NCBI GenBank assembly: GCA_905147135.1
Contig: LR990049.1
Span: forward strand, 18,865,428 to 18,929,427
Direction of reading: 5' to 3'
DNA from: Blastobasis lacticolella
Taxonomy: Eukaryota; Arthropoda; Insecta; Lepidoptera; Blastobasidae
Length of the DNA stretch: 64,000 nt
The notes under the pieces are model-generated. The model did no database searches. It was not told where the DNA came from and saw nothing but the letters and a program-made list of their open reading frames with translations. The translations under genes and the position numbers were made by a program. Positions 1 through 9,483 of the stretch are shown here, piece by piece. Within the stretch, counting starts at the first letter, position 1. Each line of letters begins with the position of its first letter.

Positions 1-118
1 CATCTACGTATGTATGTATCTTAATATTTTAAATTTTTGTCATTTTCAGTCCTCCACAAATACTGTCGTGAATTCAGTTTCAGATATGCAAGTTGGATTT
101 TATCTAAGTATATTTATT

Positions 119-382
119 TATGGCCGTGTGGTGTCCGGCAGAGTAGAATGGCACCAACCCCTTACACTCATGGGTGTCGTACAAGGCGACTAATGTTTTC
201 GAGGCAAAAGATCAAGAGTCTCCGTAGTCTGGAAAACGAGCAGCAGCATTTTCCATTGTTATATTCAAACACTGCGATCTCCAACCCGCCTGCCAAGCGT
301 GGAGATTATGGCAATAAAAAAACCTCCCCTTTCGTGGGAGAGGCCCTAAGTCCTGCAGTGGACTGTTACGGGCTGTGATGAT
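119..382 (+). repeat. RTE-tail repeat, copy 1
   Basis: A dispersed element of about 255 bp. It starts GGCCGTGTGGTGTCCGGCAG, has a middle block with AGGCGACTAATG and CCGCCTGCCAAGCGTGGAGA, and ends TCCTGCAGTGGACTGT followed by (GAT)n. The GAT tail is the signature of RTE-type LINE 3' ends. Several copies here share the same 5' boundary, so it behaves like a SINE-like unit rather than random truncation. The 113-codon frame across it is not conserved between copies and is not a gene. Confidence 0.7.
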
Positions 383-936
383 GATGATATTTATTTATGC
401 TATGGCTAACATATAATAAAATAAAATACTAAAAGAAATAACTGCTACACAATTACTGTACGTGGACTATGCAAGCGCTGCACGTTTGTTTACAAACAAC
501 AAAATAAGCTTTCTGTCATTAGTATAGAAACCAAAATTGCATAAGCATTTGGGACAAATCGTGCAGAAATCGTGTAGCATGCGCTCTAAACTCCAACGCT
601 TTTGATAAACCACCTCTCACAAAATCCCGCCACGGCCTGCCCGACCAACACAACCCGCACCGCAATATATCGTGCGGCAATCCTATCGCAGTATTGGTGA
701 TTGATCGGCTACACTCGGCCACCTCGCAGTGCGGACGACGTAATGTATCGGAACGAATAATGACGTTTCGTTTCGTCTCGCATCGCTTCAGAGGAGCGGG
801 GGGAGCGGGGGGAGCGCTCGTCGTTGCTATCGCAGTGTAAAACACACACGACCAAGTAGAGTAGCTATCTAGGGCGGTCTCTTTCTTACAACAAGTCAGT
901 GATATTGCTTGTACATCCCACTAATTTTGCACGTGC
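381..936. other. No gene; includes a GC-rich patch
   Basis: No supported coding frame. A GC-rich stretch (600-815) holds a GAGCGGGGGGAGCGGGGGGA tandem. TAGGGCGGTCTCTTTCTTAC (870-889) is repeated exactly to the right of LINE-1 at 5885. Confidence 0.6.
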
Positions 937-1246
937 TTCCTGCTAATCTTTTATTTTTATTTTTTTTATTTAAAAACTTTATTGCACAAATTACAGCAAT
1001 TGGCGGACTTAAAGCCATTGAGGCTTTGTCTAACAGTCAACCAGCAGACCATGCAGAGAGTGATTAAGTAGATGCTAACAGGACAACATTGATATAAGTG
1101 AAAAAAATATAAGATTAAATTAAATTAAATTGAATACTATAAATACAATTACTATTTAAAAAAATACAATAAACATATACCTATTATATATACATTCACT
1201 AGATACATAATGTGATAATGACTACGCCAAGCTCATCACTCATTGC

Positions 1247-4198
1247 CTACGACCTCTTACTCAGAATAAAATCTTTCAGTCGTTTTTTAAACATCAACCG
1301 ATTTTGCGCCTTTCGTACGTCCTCAGGTATATCATTCCAATAACGAGCTGCCTGTATAGTGAATGAGTGGCTGAAGAAGTTGGTCCGATGAGGCAGAATG
1401 TCAAGACATAGCGTATCGGAGGAGCGGAGATCACGGTCATGCGTCGAACACAATAGACGGAAATTGTACCTGAGATAACCCGGCGAAAGAGGATTGTCCA
1501 GAATTGAGAAAAGTGTAGAAAGGACACGCGATCTCCTTCTCTCCCGAACAGTCAACCAAGACAACCTCACTCGGTACTCAGAGATGCGATCATATTTCCG
1601 AAGCCCGAAAATAAAACGAATACAATTATTCAACAAACGTTCCAGCTTGCTGAGATAGACTTCGTTCACATCAATGTAACATACGTCAGCGTAATCTAGA
1701 ATAGGCAAAACCAGAGTCTGCATCAATAATATTTTAGTTTTCATCGGCAAAAAGAACTTGAAGCGATGCAAACTGCGCAGTGTATATGTGACCCTTCTAC
1801 TTACCTCAGCAATCTGGACGTTCCAACTCAAAGATTGGTCTAGATATAGTCCCAAGTTATTCACATGAGGGGCAAACGGGATAACTATACCATTATACAA
1901 CACCGGATCCAGAGCAGCCAGATCGATCCTTGCCAAGAGTCGCGAACTACCAATAATAATAGCCTGACATTTGTTCGGGTTCACGGCAATACCAAAACTC
2001 TTAGACCACTGGTAAATTCTGTCCAAATCCCTATTAAGACCATCTATAGCATCCGTTAGCTCATTCACCCCACACTGCACGTAAAGTTGCAGGTCATCAG
2101 CGTACAGATGGTACAAGCACGAGAGACATATGGTTATCATATTAATAAAAATTGAGAATAATAAAGGAGACAGGATACCTCCCTGGGGAACCCCAGCCTC
2201 AAGATTACACCAGTCCGAAGATGCCTGCCCCAAACGGACCACCTGTTGACGACCTCTAAGATATGTCACGAACCAATCTAGAGACACCGACGACATTTGG
2301 AAGTGGGATAAGATTGCAAGAAGGATATCGTGGTCCACCGTGTTGAAAGCATTTGTAAAATCAATCAAAACAAGGATAGTTACCTTTGTATCCTCCATAC
2401 CCCTTCTAATATCGTCGGTGACCTTCAGCAAAGCAGTGGTGGTACTATGCGCAGGCCGAAAGCCAGACTGATACGGACTTAAAAGATTGTTGTGGTGAAC
2501 GAACCTAGAAAGCTGTTTATGCGCACTTGCCTCCAGCACCTTAGAAAAGAAAGGGAGGACGGAGATAGGACGAAAATGGCTAGGAAGGAAAGGGAGTGGA
2601 ATTTTGGGAAGCGGACGAATATAAGCTCTACGCCACAAGCTAGGGAACTGGCCACTAAGTAACGAGTAATTGACGATGTGAGTGACAGCCGGAAGAATAC
2701 TTTCAAGTACCATTATAATCATCCTTCGACTCACATCATCACATCCCACTGCATTAGACTTGATGGAGAGGATGGTCTTTCTGATCTCATCTTCACTAAC
2801 AGGCTCAAACGAGAAGGGCTCAATGTTAGGATCAGGTAAGGCAGAAATGCTGCTAAGGGTCGCGAGTTTCAGGGCTGGATCAAAGGGTTCAACCGATGAG
2901 AAATGACGATTGATGTCAGTGAGAGGCACCGAGGGAATCAATTGCTCATCATCAGGCCTACCTATACCTACAGATTTTAAAAATTTCCAGAGATTAGCAG
3001 ACGATAAGGTGGAAATATTGCTGTGAAAATAATGGCGCTTAGCAGCCCGCACCATTTGATTGCATCGATTCCTGGCTGCCTTAAAAAGAGTCCAGTTGTC
3101 CTCCGAACGGTTCCTCTTAAATTTCCGAAAAAATGCATCACGACGCGCCATTGCCCCACGTATATCTTTCGTCATCCACGGAGCTGGTGGACGCTTCACC
3201 CTAACGTTTCGAATTGGGGCATGGGCATCAAAAAGTGCAATGACTGCTGTGTTGAGAAAATTTACTTTATCGTCCACTGATGATGCCCCATACATCAACT
3301 CAAAGTCAATATTAGAAGCGTCCCTTTGAAGAGCATCCGTGTCTAAATGGGCATAGCTACGCACCGCCAGAGTTACAGGCTTCTGTCGAGGGGTTTTAAT
3401 TTTGTACGAGGCATATATGAGGTCATGATGTGAGAAACCAGGTGCAGAAAACTGCCCGTGTGCAGCGACAAGGTCTGGTGATGAAGTTATGATTAGATCA
3501 ATCAGTGTGTCATCAGTATCGATATTGTGATGAGTTGGGTTAAGTGGGAGAAAATTGAGGGATGACGATGCCACGACGGTCTGGAGTCTACGGGCACGAG
3601 CCGGATGCTTAGCAGACGGGAGAAGGTCTGTATTAAAATCGCCCATAATAATGTGGTGAGAGTATTCGGATGACAAAGATTCAAGGGCACTTTCGAAGTC
3701 CAAAAAGTAGTCTGTAGCGGGCGGACAATATACTACACCAAGTACGACTTTCACCCCCCTACAAATTACTTCCACAAATATAAATTCAGCTGAAGCAGAG
3801 TAGCTCGCGGGAGACTTCAACAACACTTTATGTACTAGGTGGTTACGTAAATATATCGCTACTCCGCCCCAACCCTTGTCCAGGCGATCATTGCGCACCA
3901 GCGTAAAACCTGGCAAACCGTAGGAAGAGGAAGACATAGATGGCTTCAAGAGGCTTTCCGAAATAAGCACAGCATGAATGGTATTTGAGGAAAAGGTGTC
4001 CAGCAAATCAGAGTGATGAGCAGCAATGCTCTGGGCATTAATATGACAGACGTTAAAGTTGAATGAAAACGGCTGAAATGTATTATGTAGAAGATCGCCC
4101 AGTGTTCGATTACCATCTTCACTCACGGAGTCATCACAAGATAAAAATCCATCACTTGAATTAGCCGAATAAAATGAGTCATTAATATGTAAATCCAT
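1247..4198 (-). CDS. LINE-1 ORF2: APE endonuclease and reverse transcriptase
   Basis: A 983-residue polyprotein that nicks chromosomal DNA and copies the element RNA from the nick. Residues about 45-270 are an apurinic endonuclease-like domain: N54 (HINAQS), E81 (ISESLL), GDFN 186-189, PTH 221-223, D234 (LIDLI) and SHHD 256-259, where related elements more often have SDHD. Reverse transcriptase spans about 520-790: FRPIS 542-546, QSGFR 577-581, motif A with catalytic D613 (usual AFD is AFN here), GVPQGG 669-674, and the YADD catalytic box 699-702. The C-terminal ARYWNDIP motif is typical of Jockey/CR1 elements. No frameshift or stop interrupts it. An in-frame TAG lies seven codons upstream of the ATG, which supports this start. 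It lies 523 nt downstream of ORF1. Clade assignment is uncertain. Confidence 0.93.
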   Translation of the reverse strand: MDLHINDSFYSANSSDGFLSCDDSVSEDGNRTLGDLLHNTFQPFSFNFNVCHINAQSIAAHHSDLLDTFSSNTIHAVLISESLLKPSMSSSSYGLPGFTLVRNDRLDKGWGGVAIYLRNHLVHKVLLKSPASYSASAEFIFVEVICRGVKVVLGVVYCPPATDYFLDFESALESLSSEYSHHIIMGDFNTDLLPSAKHPARARRLQTVVASSSLNFLPLNPTHHNIDTDDTLIDLIITSSPDLVAAHGQFSAPGFSHHDLIYASYKIKTPRQKPVTLAVRSYAHLDTDALQRDASNIDFELMYGASSVDDKVNFLNTAVIALFDAHAPIRNVRVKRPPAPWMTKDIRGAMARRDAFFRKFKRNRSEDNWTLFKAARNRCNQMVRAAKRHYFHSNISTLSSANLWKFLKSVGIGRPDDEQLIPSVPLTDINRHFSSVEPFDPALKLATLSSISALPDPNIEPFSFEPVSEDEIRKTILSIKSNAVGCDDVSRRMIIMVLESILPAVTHIVNYSLLSGQFPSLWRRAYIRPLPKIPLPFLPSHFRPISVLPFFSKVLEASAHKQLSRFVHHNNLLSPYQSGFRPAHSTTTALLKVTDDIRRGMEDTKVTILVLIDFTNAFNTVDHDILLAILSHFQMSSVSLDWFVTYLRGRQQVVRLGQASSDWCNLEAGVPQGGILSPLLFSIFINMITICLSCLYHLYADDLQLYVQCGVNELTDAIDGLNRDLDRIYQWSKSFGIAVNPNKCQAIIIGSSRLLARIDLAALDPVLYNGIVIPFAPHVNNLGLYLDQSLSWNVQIAEVSRRVTYTLRSLHRFKFFLPMKTKILLMQTLVLPILDYADVCYIDVNEVYLSKLERLLNNCIRFIFGLRKYDRISEYRVRLSWLTVRERRRSRVLSTLFSILDNPLSPGYLRYNFRLLCSTHDRDLRSSDTLCLDILPHRTNFFSHSFTIQAARYWNDIPEDVRKAQNRLMFKKRLKDFILSKRS

Positions 4199-4721
4199 AT
4201 AAAAATAATAATATAACTAAATACTTAAATAAATAATAAAATTAATATCAATAATTAATATTAAATAACAAATTGAACAGCAAACCACCAGTTGACCTAT
4301 CTGCACCGCCTGCCAGCCAATGTTTTATGAACAAAATCTCCAAAGAAACATTATAACAGCAGCATTATTGAAGATATTTTACAAAAATTGAACAAGCTGT
4401 AGGAAGGGAACAGTCTATCTTATACATTATAAAATCCATTGAACAAAATAAAGCGGTCCCCAAAAACGCACTTCAACTGCCACTGCCAGAAAAAGAAAAA
4501 AAAACTAATGTCATTGTCAAACACTTTTGTGAGAGAATGAGGTTACACTAACATTATTTTGTAAACAAAACATGAAGCAAAAAAGCAGGCAAATCGCAAT
4601 CAAAATAAAAGCAAGCAAAAACAAAATTGCTAAAATTAGCAGGTAGTGTATACAAGCAACTATGCAACGTAAAAAACTGAAACAAATACTTAACTTTAAG
4701 AAAGGTGACATTAAAAAGAAG
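4199..4721 (-). other. LINE-1 inter-ORF spacer
   Basis: An AT-rich stretch between the ORF1 stop and the ORF2 ATG on the minus strand. Related two-ORF LINEs usually have overlapping or closely spaced ORFs, so a spacer of this size is unusual. I see no third conserved ORF; a 64-codon frame (4517-4711) is hydrophobic, low-complexity and unsupported. It could hold an internal ribosome entry or internal promoter signal for ORF2, but nothing in the sequence proves that. Confidence 0.6.
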
Positions 4722-5555
4722 TTATTTTTTTGGTACTACACGTTTAGAACGGGCAGGAATCGTCTTCGTACGGTCATCATTCGTGGTACTCTTGGGAACA
4801 GAAGAGACCTTGGCTTGATTTTCCGTCTGCTGTAGCTCCTTAGTGGGTGTCGAAGGCTTTTTAGATGCTACACCCGGCGAGATAGCCTTTGGAAAACGTT
4901 GAATAACTTCATCCAAGTCGCTCATGGTATTTACTCGTTTGCGAGACTCATCCGGTAGTTTGATAGAGATAATACCATCCATACTCCACACAGATCGTAC
5001 ACCAAAATGACTTCTGGCTTTTACAAAAACAGAATGCCTTGTTCGTGTCAAAAACTCTGCCACAGTGTAATGTGTCCTCTTAAGTTTAGATTTGTTATTC
5101 CAGACCAGTGATTTGACATCCACATCTTTAAACCGAACAAGCACTGGTTTAGGACGATCAGACACCGATGAGCCAAGTCGATGACAGGTCTTTATTGAGC
5201 CCTCATTTACCTGTGAAACTGACATCTTCACGCCGATAATATCCAAAATTATATTCTTTGTGTCTTCATTTTCAGTTTCTTCAACTCCATAGAACAACAG
5301 GACCTTCCTTCTGTTGTAGGTTTCAATGGAGTCAGTCACCCTTGTACACTCAGTGATTCGTTTTCCTAGCAGAGAAAACATACCCCAAGCTGTGTTCTGG
5401 AATTTGATGAAGTTTTCATTGAGCTTTGCAACTGATGGTGGTGTTGTGGCTTCCTTCAATCGCGCCTGGAAATCCGCCAACTTCTCAACAAGCAGTGTTT
5501 CCAGTGCTTTCTGGTTGTTGTGAATATCAGTTAGGTCCATACTTGCAGACAACAC
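4722..5555 (-). CDS. LINE-1 ORF1: RNA-binding particle protein
   Basis: A 277-residue protein expected to coat the element RNA and act as a nucleic-acid chaperone. Residues about 8-80 are helix-rich with heptad-like hydrophobic spacing, a possible coiled coil. Residues about 83-146 resemble the RRM of transposase-22/L1-type ORF1 proteins: VLLFYGVEE 85-93, CHRLG 124-128, RPKPVLVRF 134-142. Residues about 150-200 match the usual C-terminal domain. The tail (230-277) is basic and low-complexity. The start is the first ATG; an alternative ATG lies five codons downstream. The reading frame is uninterrupted. The RRM call rests on pattern recognition rather than an alignment. Confidence 0.82.
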   Translation of the reverse strand: MLSASMDLTDIHNNQKALETLLVEKLADFQARLKEATTPPSVAKLNENFIKFQNTAWGMFSLLGKRITECTRVTDSIETYNRRKVLLFYGVEETENEDTKNIILDIIGVKMSVSQVNEGSIKTCHRLGSSVSDRPKPVLVRFKDVDVKSLVWNNKSKLKRTHYTVAEFLTRTRHSVFVKARSHFGVRSVWSMDGIISIKLPDESRKRVNTMSDLDEVIQRFPKAISPGVASKKPSTPTKELQQTENQAKVSSVPKSTTNDDRTKTIPARSKRVVPKK

Positions 5556-5769
5556 AAAGTGAGTGCTTGAGAAAAAAAATGTTGCTTTGTATTTTGTGAT
5601 CTTCTTGCTGGCAGGCAGTGACAGGTACTTGTATACACTTATTGGACCATATCACATGAATTTACACTCTTTAGATATAACAAACTAGGCAAGAACTAAT
5701 TTATTTTAATTAAAAATACCAAGAGACAAATTTATTGATGTTACTGTTTTGACACCTACCGCCTTTTTT

Positions 5770-6240
5770 TCCTACTAATACACGTATTATAAATGAAAAA
5801 GTTTGTAAGGATGTACGGTAGGATGTTTGTTACTCCTTGAAGCAAGAACTGCTAAACGGATTTTGATAAAATTTGGAAGCAATTTAGGGCGGTCTCTTTC
5901 TTACAACATGTCCGCTAATATTAAGAATGCGAAAGTTTGTGTATGTATCTTTGTTACTCCTTCACGCAAAACTACTGACAAAATTTTGGTGTAATTTGGC
6001 AGCGTTATAGGTTAGCCCAGAATAGCGCATAGGTTATAGTGGTTCCTGCGAGAACGGGTCTGGAATATTGTAATCGAATTTCACGCGGACAAAGTCGCGC
6101 GGGCAGAAGCTTGTATTATGAATGCGAAAGTTTGTGTGTGTGTGTGTGTTTGTTACCTGTTCATGCCTAAACGTGTGAACGGATTTGGGTGAAATTTTGT
6201 AGGTATCTAAATTAGGTTCTGGAATAACGCAGGCTTTTTG
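5770..6240 (+). repeat. Repeat E, two or three adjoining copies
   Basis: Tandemly arranged partial copies of a dispersed repeat with ATGCGAAAGTTTGTGTGTGT, TTGTTACTCCTTCACGCAAA and ACGGATTTTGATAAAATTTG blocks, at 5770-5880, 5925-6010 and 6115-6240. The last contains a (TG)n run (6136-6150). It abuts LINE-1, whose right-hand TSD copy lies at its start. Non-coding. Confidence 0.5.
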
Positions 6241-6504
6241 TTGTCCCCCCACCCCCACACTGCGGCTATAATATGTAGTCCATAGCCGCCGGCTATAATA
6301 ACAATTATAATGCACGTGTTGCTCATAATTTCGATGCACTTTGCGGTGAAACTTCATTGTTTAATTTTCATCACTCACTTTACACAGCTACGTATCCCAT
6401 TTCAGACCACGACGATTTACTTGCCGAAAACTGTACAAGTTTTTCCCATCTCGTATCTCAGCTGTTGGTAGGAATTTATTTCTTGCCATACAATGCTCCT
6501 CTAC

Positions 6505-6705
6505 TGAGCTCAATTTTAAACCGCTCATCTCGAGTCGAACGGTCGAGTTTTCCATTTCGAATTTCGCACGGTTTTCAATTTCAATTTTCTCCATGAAAAA
6601 CTCATTATTTTGTAAATCACATTGGCAACACAGAAAGAGGCTCAAATTGGGGAAAAGTAGCATCATACATAAAAATATCGACATTCACCGAAAATCAAAA
6701 CTGAA
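6505..6705 (+). repeat. Long low-copy repeat, copy 1
   Basis: TACTGAGCTCAATTTTAAAC, TTTTCAATTTCAATTTTCTC, ACATTGGCAACACAGAAAGA, CATAAAAATATCGACATTCA. These line up in order with 28690-28880 and show about 200 bp of shared ancestry. Not seen elsewhere in the window. Confidence 0.45.
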
Positions 6706-6894
6706 AACAGTTCAAACAAAGCCAGTGATTCAAAAATAGTACTGTTCTCTGTACTCTGTGTCGCTATAACCTAACCTACAACATCCCCCGCATGCCCTGT
6801 GCGGTAGATGCTTTATTCGATTCGCCGTAACGAGTTCCCGAGTAATGGCATCGATATGCGAGTGATTTGTGAGGCTCATTTCAATGTTTGCGGA

Positions 6895-6927
6895 GGTAAA
6901 TGGGCAGCAGGTAACTGCCCATTTGCC
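6895..6927 (+). other. 13-bp hairpin
   Basis: GGTAAATGGGCAG pairs with CTGCCCATTTGCC (one G-U or mismatch) around the loop CAGGTAA. It stands alone, without an obvious element around it. Confidence 0.5.
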
Positions 6928-7054
6928 ATTTTTTCCATTAAGTGTGTACTAAGGTCGTTTACTGACTTCCTCCAAACAGACTGAGGAAACAACTCTTGGG
7001 TGGTGTTCTTTTCATGATTTAGATTTCATTGTGTTTAAGAAGATATCTTTATCT

Positions 7055-7215
7055 ATGCATAGTATGAAACAAAGTCGCATCCCGCCGTCTGTCCTTCTAT
7101 ATGTATGTACGGTTTGATCTTTTAAACTACACAACGGACTATAATCCGTTTTTCAACAACAGATAGAGCAATTCACGTGGAAGGTTTCACCCTTGTATTT
7201 GTGTAGAAGTAAATT
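7055..7215 (+). repeat. Repeat D copy
   Basis: A dispersed non-coding repeat: ACAAAGTCGCATCCCGCCGT, then TTTTAAACTACACAACGGAC, then an AGATAGAG..GTGGAAGGTTT end. Similar copies lie at 34993-35240, 38425-38580, 47235-47460 (minus), 53005-53195 and 62065-62545. The family type (MITE or Helitron-like) is not established. Confidence 0.55.
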
Positions 7216-7909
7216 TAATATCCTCGTAAAAATAACACGTTTCTCTCACACAACATTCACTTCATTAAGACACAGAATACCAAGACTAACTAAATGTTAT
7301 GTTAAACAAAGACATCAAACCTAAATCAATAGTAGACATAAACAGATACATATGTATAATCAATTTGATTCAGTCCTTGTACCTCTACACTAAACCTAAC
7401 CCGCAGAAATGGAGGCAGGTGGACTTATAACAGAGCTGACAGCTTCCACTACACTCAGAATTAATTGCTGGGAGATTACATCGGGCTAAATTGTGCGTGA
7501 TGATGTCACCGCCACAGAGATTATCATGGCGGAGTTCTGTACACTGAGAAATACTAATTTGTTGGTTGAAGGTTGATTTTGTAGTAGGAACTATAAATAG
7601 CGAACCGCGCTGGCTTTGCACGGTTTGGGTTTCTGTATTAAATAACCTATGAAATTGGCATTTATTTCGCAATTACATATTTGCTCAAATATTTTAAATT
7701 GTACATAACATATCAAAATTAATACTTGTTTTAGAAAATAGTAAGTATATTTAGATAGTCTCTAAATATAATTAAAAAAAATTCTTATTTTTCAATAAGG
7801 GTTTGAAAATACGCCTTTTTAGTTGTAGTCAATTTTACCTTTTTAACCAAATGATGAGGTCATTGAGTTATCAAAATAAATTGGTATGTACCAGTTAGCT
7901 TAATGTTGT
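7216..7909. other. No gene seen
   Basis: AT-rich sequence without a supported frame; a 95-codon minus-strand frame (7385-7672) shows no motif. No repeat of this window matches it. Confidence 0.5.
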
Positions 7910-8104
7910 CTAATTATACCTATAAAGTTTCACAAATTTGCTTATATGAAAATTACAGTTTATGCCATTTTCGCCATACAAAACGCCAATTTCATAGGTA
8001 AGGAACAACCGTGTATTATTCATATAAACCTTCAGGAACTGGCAGTGGTGGCGGTCGTAGTATAGGTAGCGTGTTGAGCCATTGACAGATGAGACTAAGC
8101 TAAG

Positions 8105-8287
8105 TATTCTTATTTTTTTTATACCACCAAGATGGTAAACAAGCTTACGGCCTGCCTGATGGTAAGTAGTCACCGCAGCCTATTGACGTTTGCAATACCA
8201 GGGGCATCACCCACGCGTTGCCGCCCCCGTAAAAGCCTTTTAACCCTTTTCTTGAAGAACTCCATGTTGTACTCTCCAGGGAAAAAA
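8105..8287 (-). repeat. LINE 3' end with coding C-terminus
   Basis: Minus strand. It codes the end of a reverse-transcriptase ORF (pattern ..YNMEFFKKR.., ..GRQRVGDAPGIAN.., then a stop), followed by a 3'UTR containing GACTACTTACCATCAGGCAG and a T/A-rich tail (plus strand TTATTTTTTTTATACC). The same end occurs at 50077-50215 and 51762-51920 (minus), and in related form at 15455-15645, 34855-34945, 54430-54745 and 55900-56010 (plus). Confidence 0.6.
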
Positions 8288-8317
8288 TAATTTGTAAACA
8301 ACTAATGAATTATGGAG

Positions 8318-8563
8318 TCTAGCATGATCCAATCTGGTCAGGTCAGCTAGCAGGGTCATGGAACTCAAATGGTAGTCGCTCCTTTGTAATTATAAGCTTT
8401 AAGTCCGCCATTGTACTGTAATGCGCATGCTATTTTAAAAATATAATTTATAAATAAATAATTATCTAATGTGCCAAATCTTGGATCATAGACTACAATA
8501 TGGAGCACCTAGGTCCTCGTGCGCGAGAGCACAACCGGGACATTAACGCGAAGATGATTATTA
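8318..8563 (+). repeat. SINE-A copy split by a LINE 3' end
   Basis: SINE-A 3' two-thirds: ATGATCCAATCTGGTCAGGT, CAAATGGTAGTCGCTC, then after an insert GCCAAATCTTGGATCATAG and CGAGAGCACAACCGGGACAT. The insert (8394-8458) is flanked by TAATTAT on both sides. Confidence 0.7.
8394..8458 (+). repeat. 5'-truncated LINE-1-family 3' end nested in SINE-A
   Basis: A 65-bp fragment matching the LINE-1 3'UTR block CTTTAAGTCCGCCA..TGTAAT with an AT-rich tail. TAATTAT at 8387-8393 and 8459-8465 is a perfect 7-bp target duplication. It shows that LINE-1-type machinery has acted in this locus more than once. Confidence 0.65.
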
Positions 8564-9179
8564 AATATATTGTGCATTGGGATCCCACCTCTCACACGCA
8601 CACCAAGCAGTTGCAATCGCAACCAAAATGCCATTCATAAATACGATTCCGGCTAACCAATGTTAGCTCTATCGGATGGCGCCCACCATTTTATGAGCCC
8701 ATCAATCACAGCCAGCCCACTGCGGCCACGGCCTCCTGTTGCTTCCGGAACGCTTGTGTTGGCACTGGGTTTGAATCGGCGTGCTTGTTTTGCATTAAGG
8801 GGTTGATATTAGCTACGAGTTACAGGTTTTCAAGTGTTACAAGTTACAGGTTTTCAAGTGTGTCGGATTAAATTCGATTCGATCGATGTAATTGGATTAA
8901 TTGTGTTTTTAGAAACCTTAACCTTAGACTAGTCGTGTTAGTACAGAATTCAACGGAAACAAAGTCGGTTCCCGCCGTCTGTTCCGATATATCTATCTGA
9001 ATATATATGGATCTATTTATGTATCTAAGTATGTACCTATGTATGTATTTATCTATGTATATATATACATTATGTACTAGGTATGGGTAAAGTAGGAACG
9101 CGAGCGAAGTCGTGCCGGGTCCAAAATAAATTGTAGTGTAAAAAAGTAATGTTAATTCGTGTGAAAAATTTGAGGTCAC
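8564..9179. other. No gene; TATG/TATC microsatellite
   Basis: Simple-sequence TATG/TATC-type repeats at 8985-9075, a 24-bp tandem at 8818, otherwise unassigned. GCGAGCGAAGTCGTGCCGGG (9101-9120) resembles the end of repeat D. Confidence 0.5.
8818..8861 (+). repeat. 24-bp tandem duplication
   Basis: AGTTACAGGTTTTCAAGTGT occurs at 8818-8837 and again at 8842-8861, a perfect short tandem duplication. Confidence 0.8.
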
Positions 9180-9380
9180 TAAAAAAAAAAAAATTAAAAT
9201 TCATTTATTTCAGACGAAGTAGTCCATATTACATTAGGATGTCAACGTTATGAGTACAATGTCAAATAATTAAAATATAATTCATTAGTATTACAATTGA
9301 AATGTCAAGATCTAAATATAATACCATCGATATGTCAAAAATTTGAATTCCAATTTTCAATAAATTCAAGTAACATGTCT

Positions 9381-9382
<2 letters not shown>
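9180..9382 (-). repeat. 3' end of another LINE, minus strand (probable)
   Basis: Directly beyond the LINE-2 A tail. On the minus strand it ends with a run matching GACTACTTCGTCTGAAATAA followed by an AT-rich tail, the style of a LINE polyadenylation end. It has no coding capacity. It could be a 5'-truncated older LINE into which LINE-2 jumped, or an extension of the LINE-2 3'UTR past an internal A-run; I cannot separate these. Confidence 0.4.
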
Positions 9383-9422
<40 letters not shown>

Positions 9423-9483
9423 TTAGTAAAGCATATTTCGTAATATTAAGTTAGTGTATAATTGTATTTAAAGTATAATTAAT

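Larger units (their letters stand above)
948..5768 (-). mobile_element. LINE-1: near-complete non-LTR retrotransposon
   Basis: A two-ORF non-LTR element on the minus strand of about 4.8 kb. Reading its sense strand, the order is 5'UTR (5556-5768), ORF1, a 523-nt AT-rich spacer, ORF2, then a 3'UTR ending in a TAAA-rich tail (plus-strand bases 948-975). Extents are set by a candidate duplication: TTCCTGCTAAT at 937-947 and TTCCTACTAAT at 5769-5779, 11 bp with one mismatch. Both ORFs are open, so the copy is young or recently active. The two-domain ORF2 (APE endonuclease plus reverse transcriptase, no integrase or LTRs) places it in the Jockey/CR1 superfamily. The coiled-coil-plus-RRM style ORF1 fits CR1/Daphne-like lineages, but I cannot fix the clade without a tree. 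Exact ends are inferred. Confidence 0.85.

Noticed and set aside
37..378. 113-codon frame
   Set aside because: It runs across the RTE-tail repeat; other copies (54080, 60095) do not keep the frame.
1294..3690. Several 60-89-codon frames on both strands
   Set aside because: Shadows of LINE-1 ORF2 in other frames.
6895..6927. Terminator-like hairpin
   Set aside because: Intrinsic terminators are bacterial; nothing suggests a bacterial insertion here. Kept only as a structural note.
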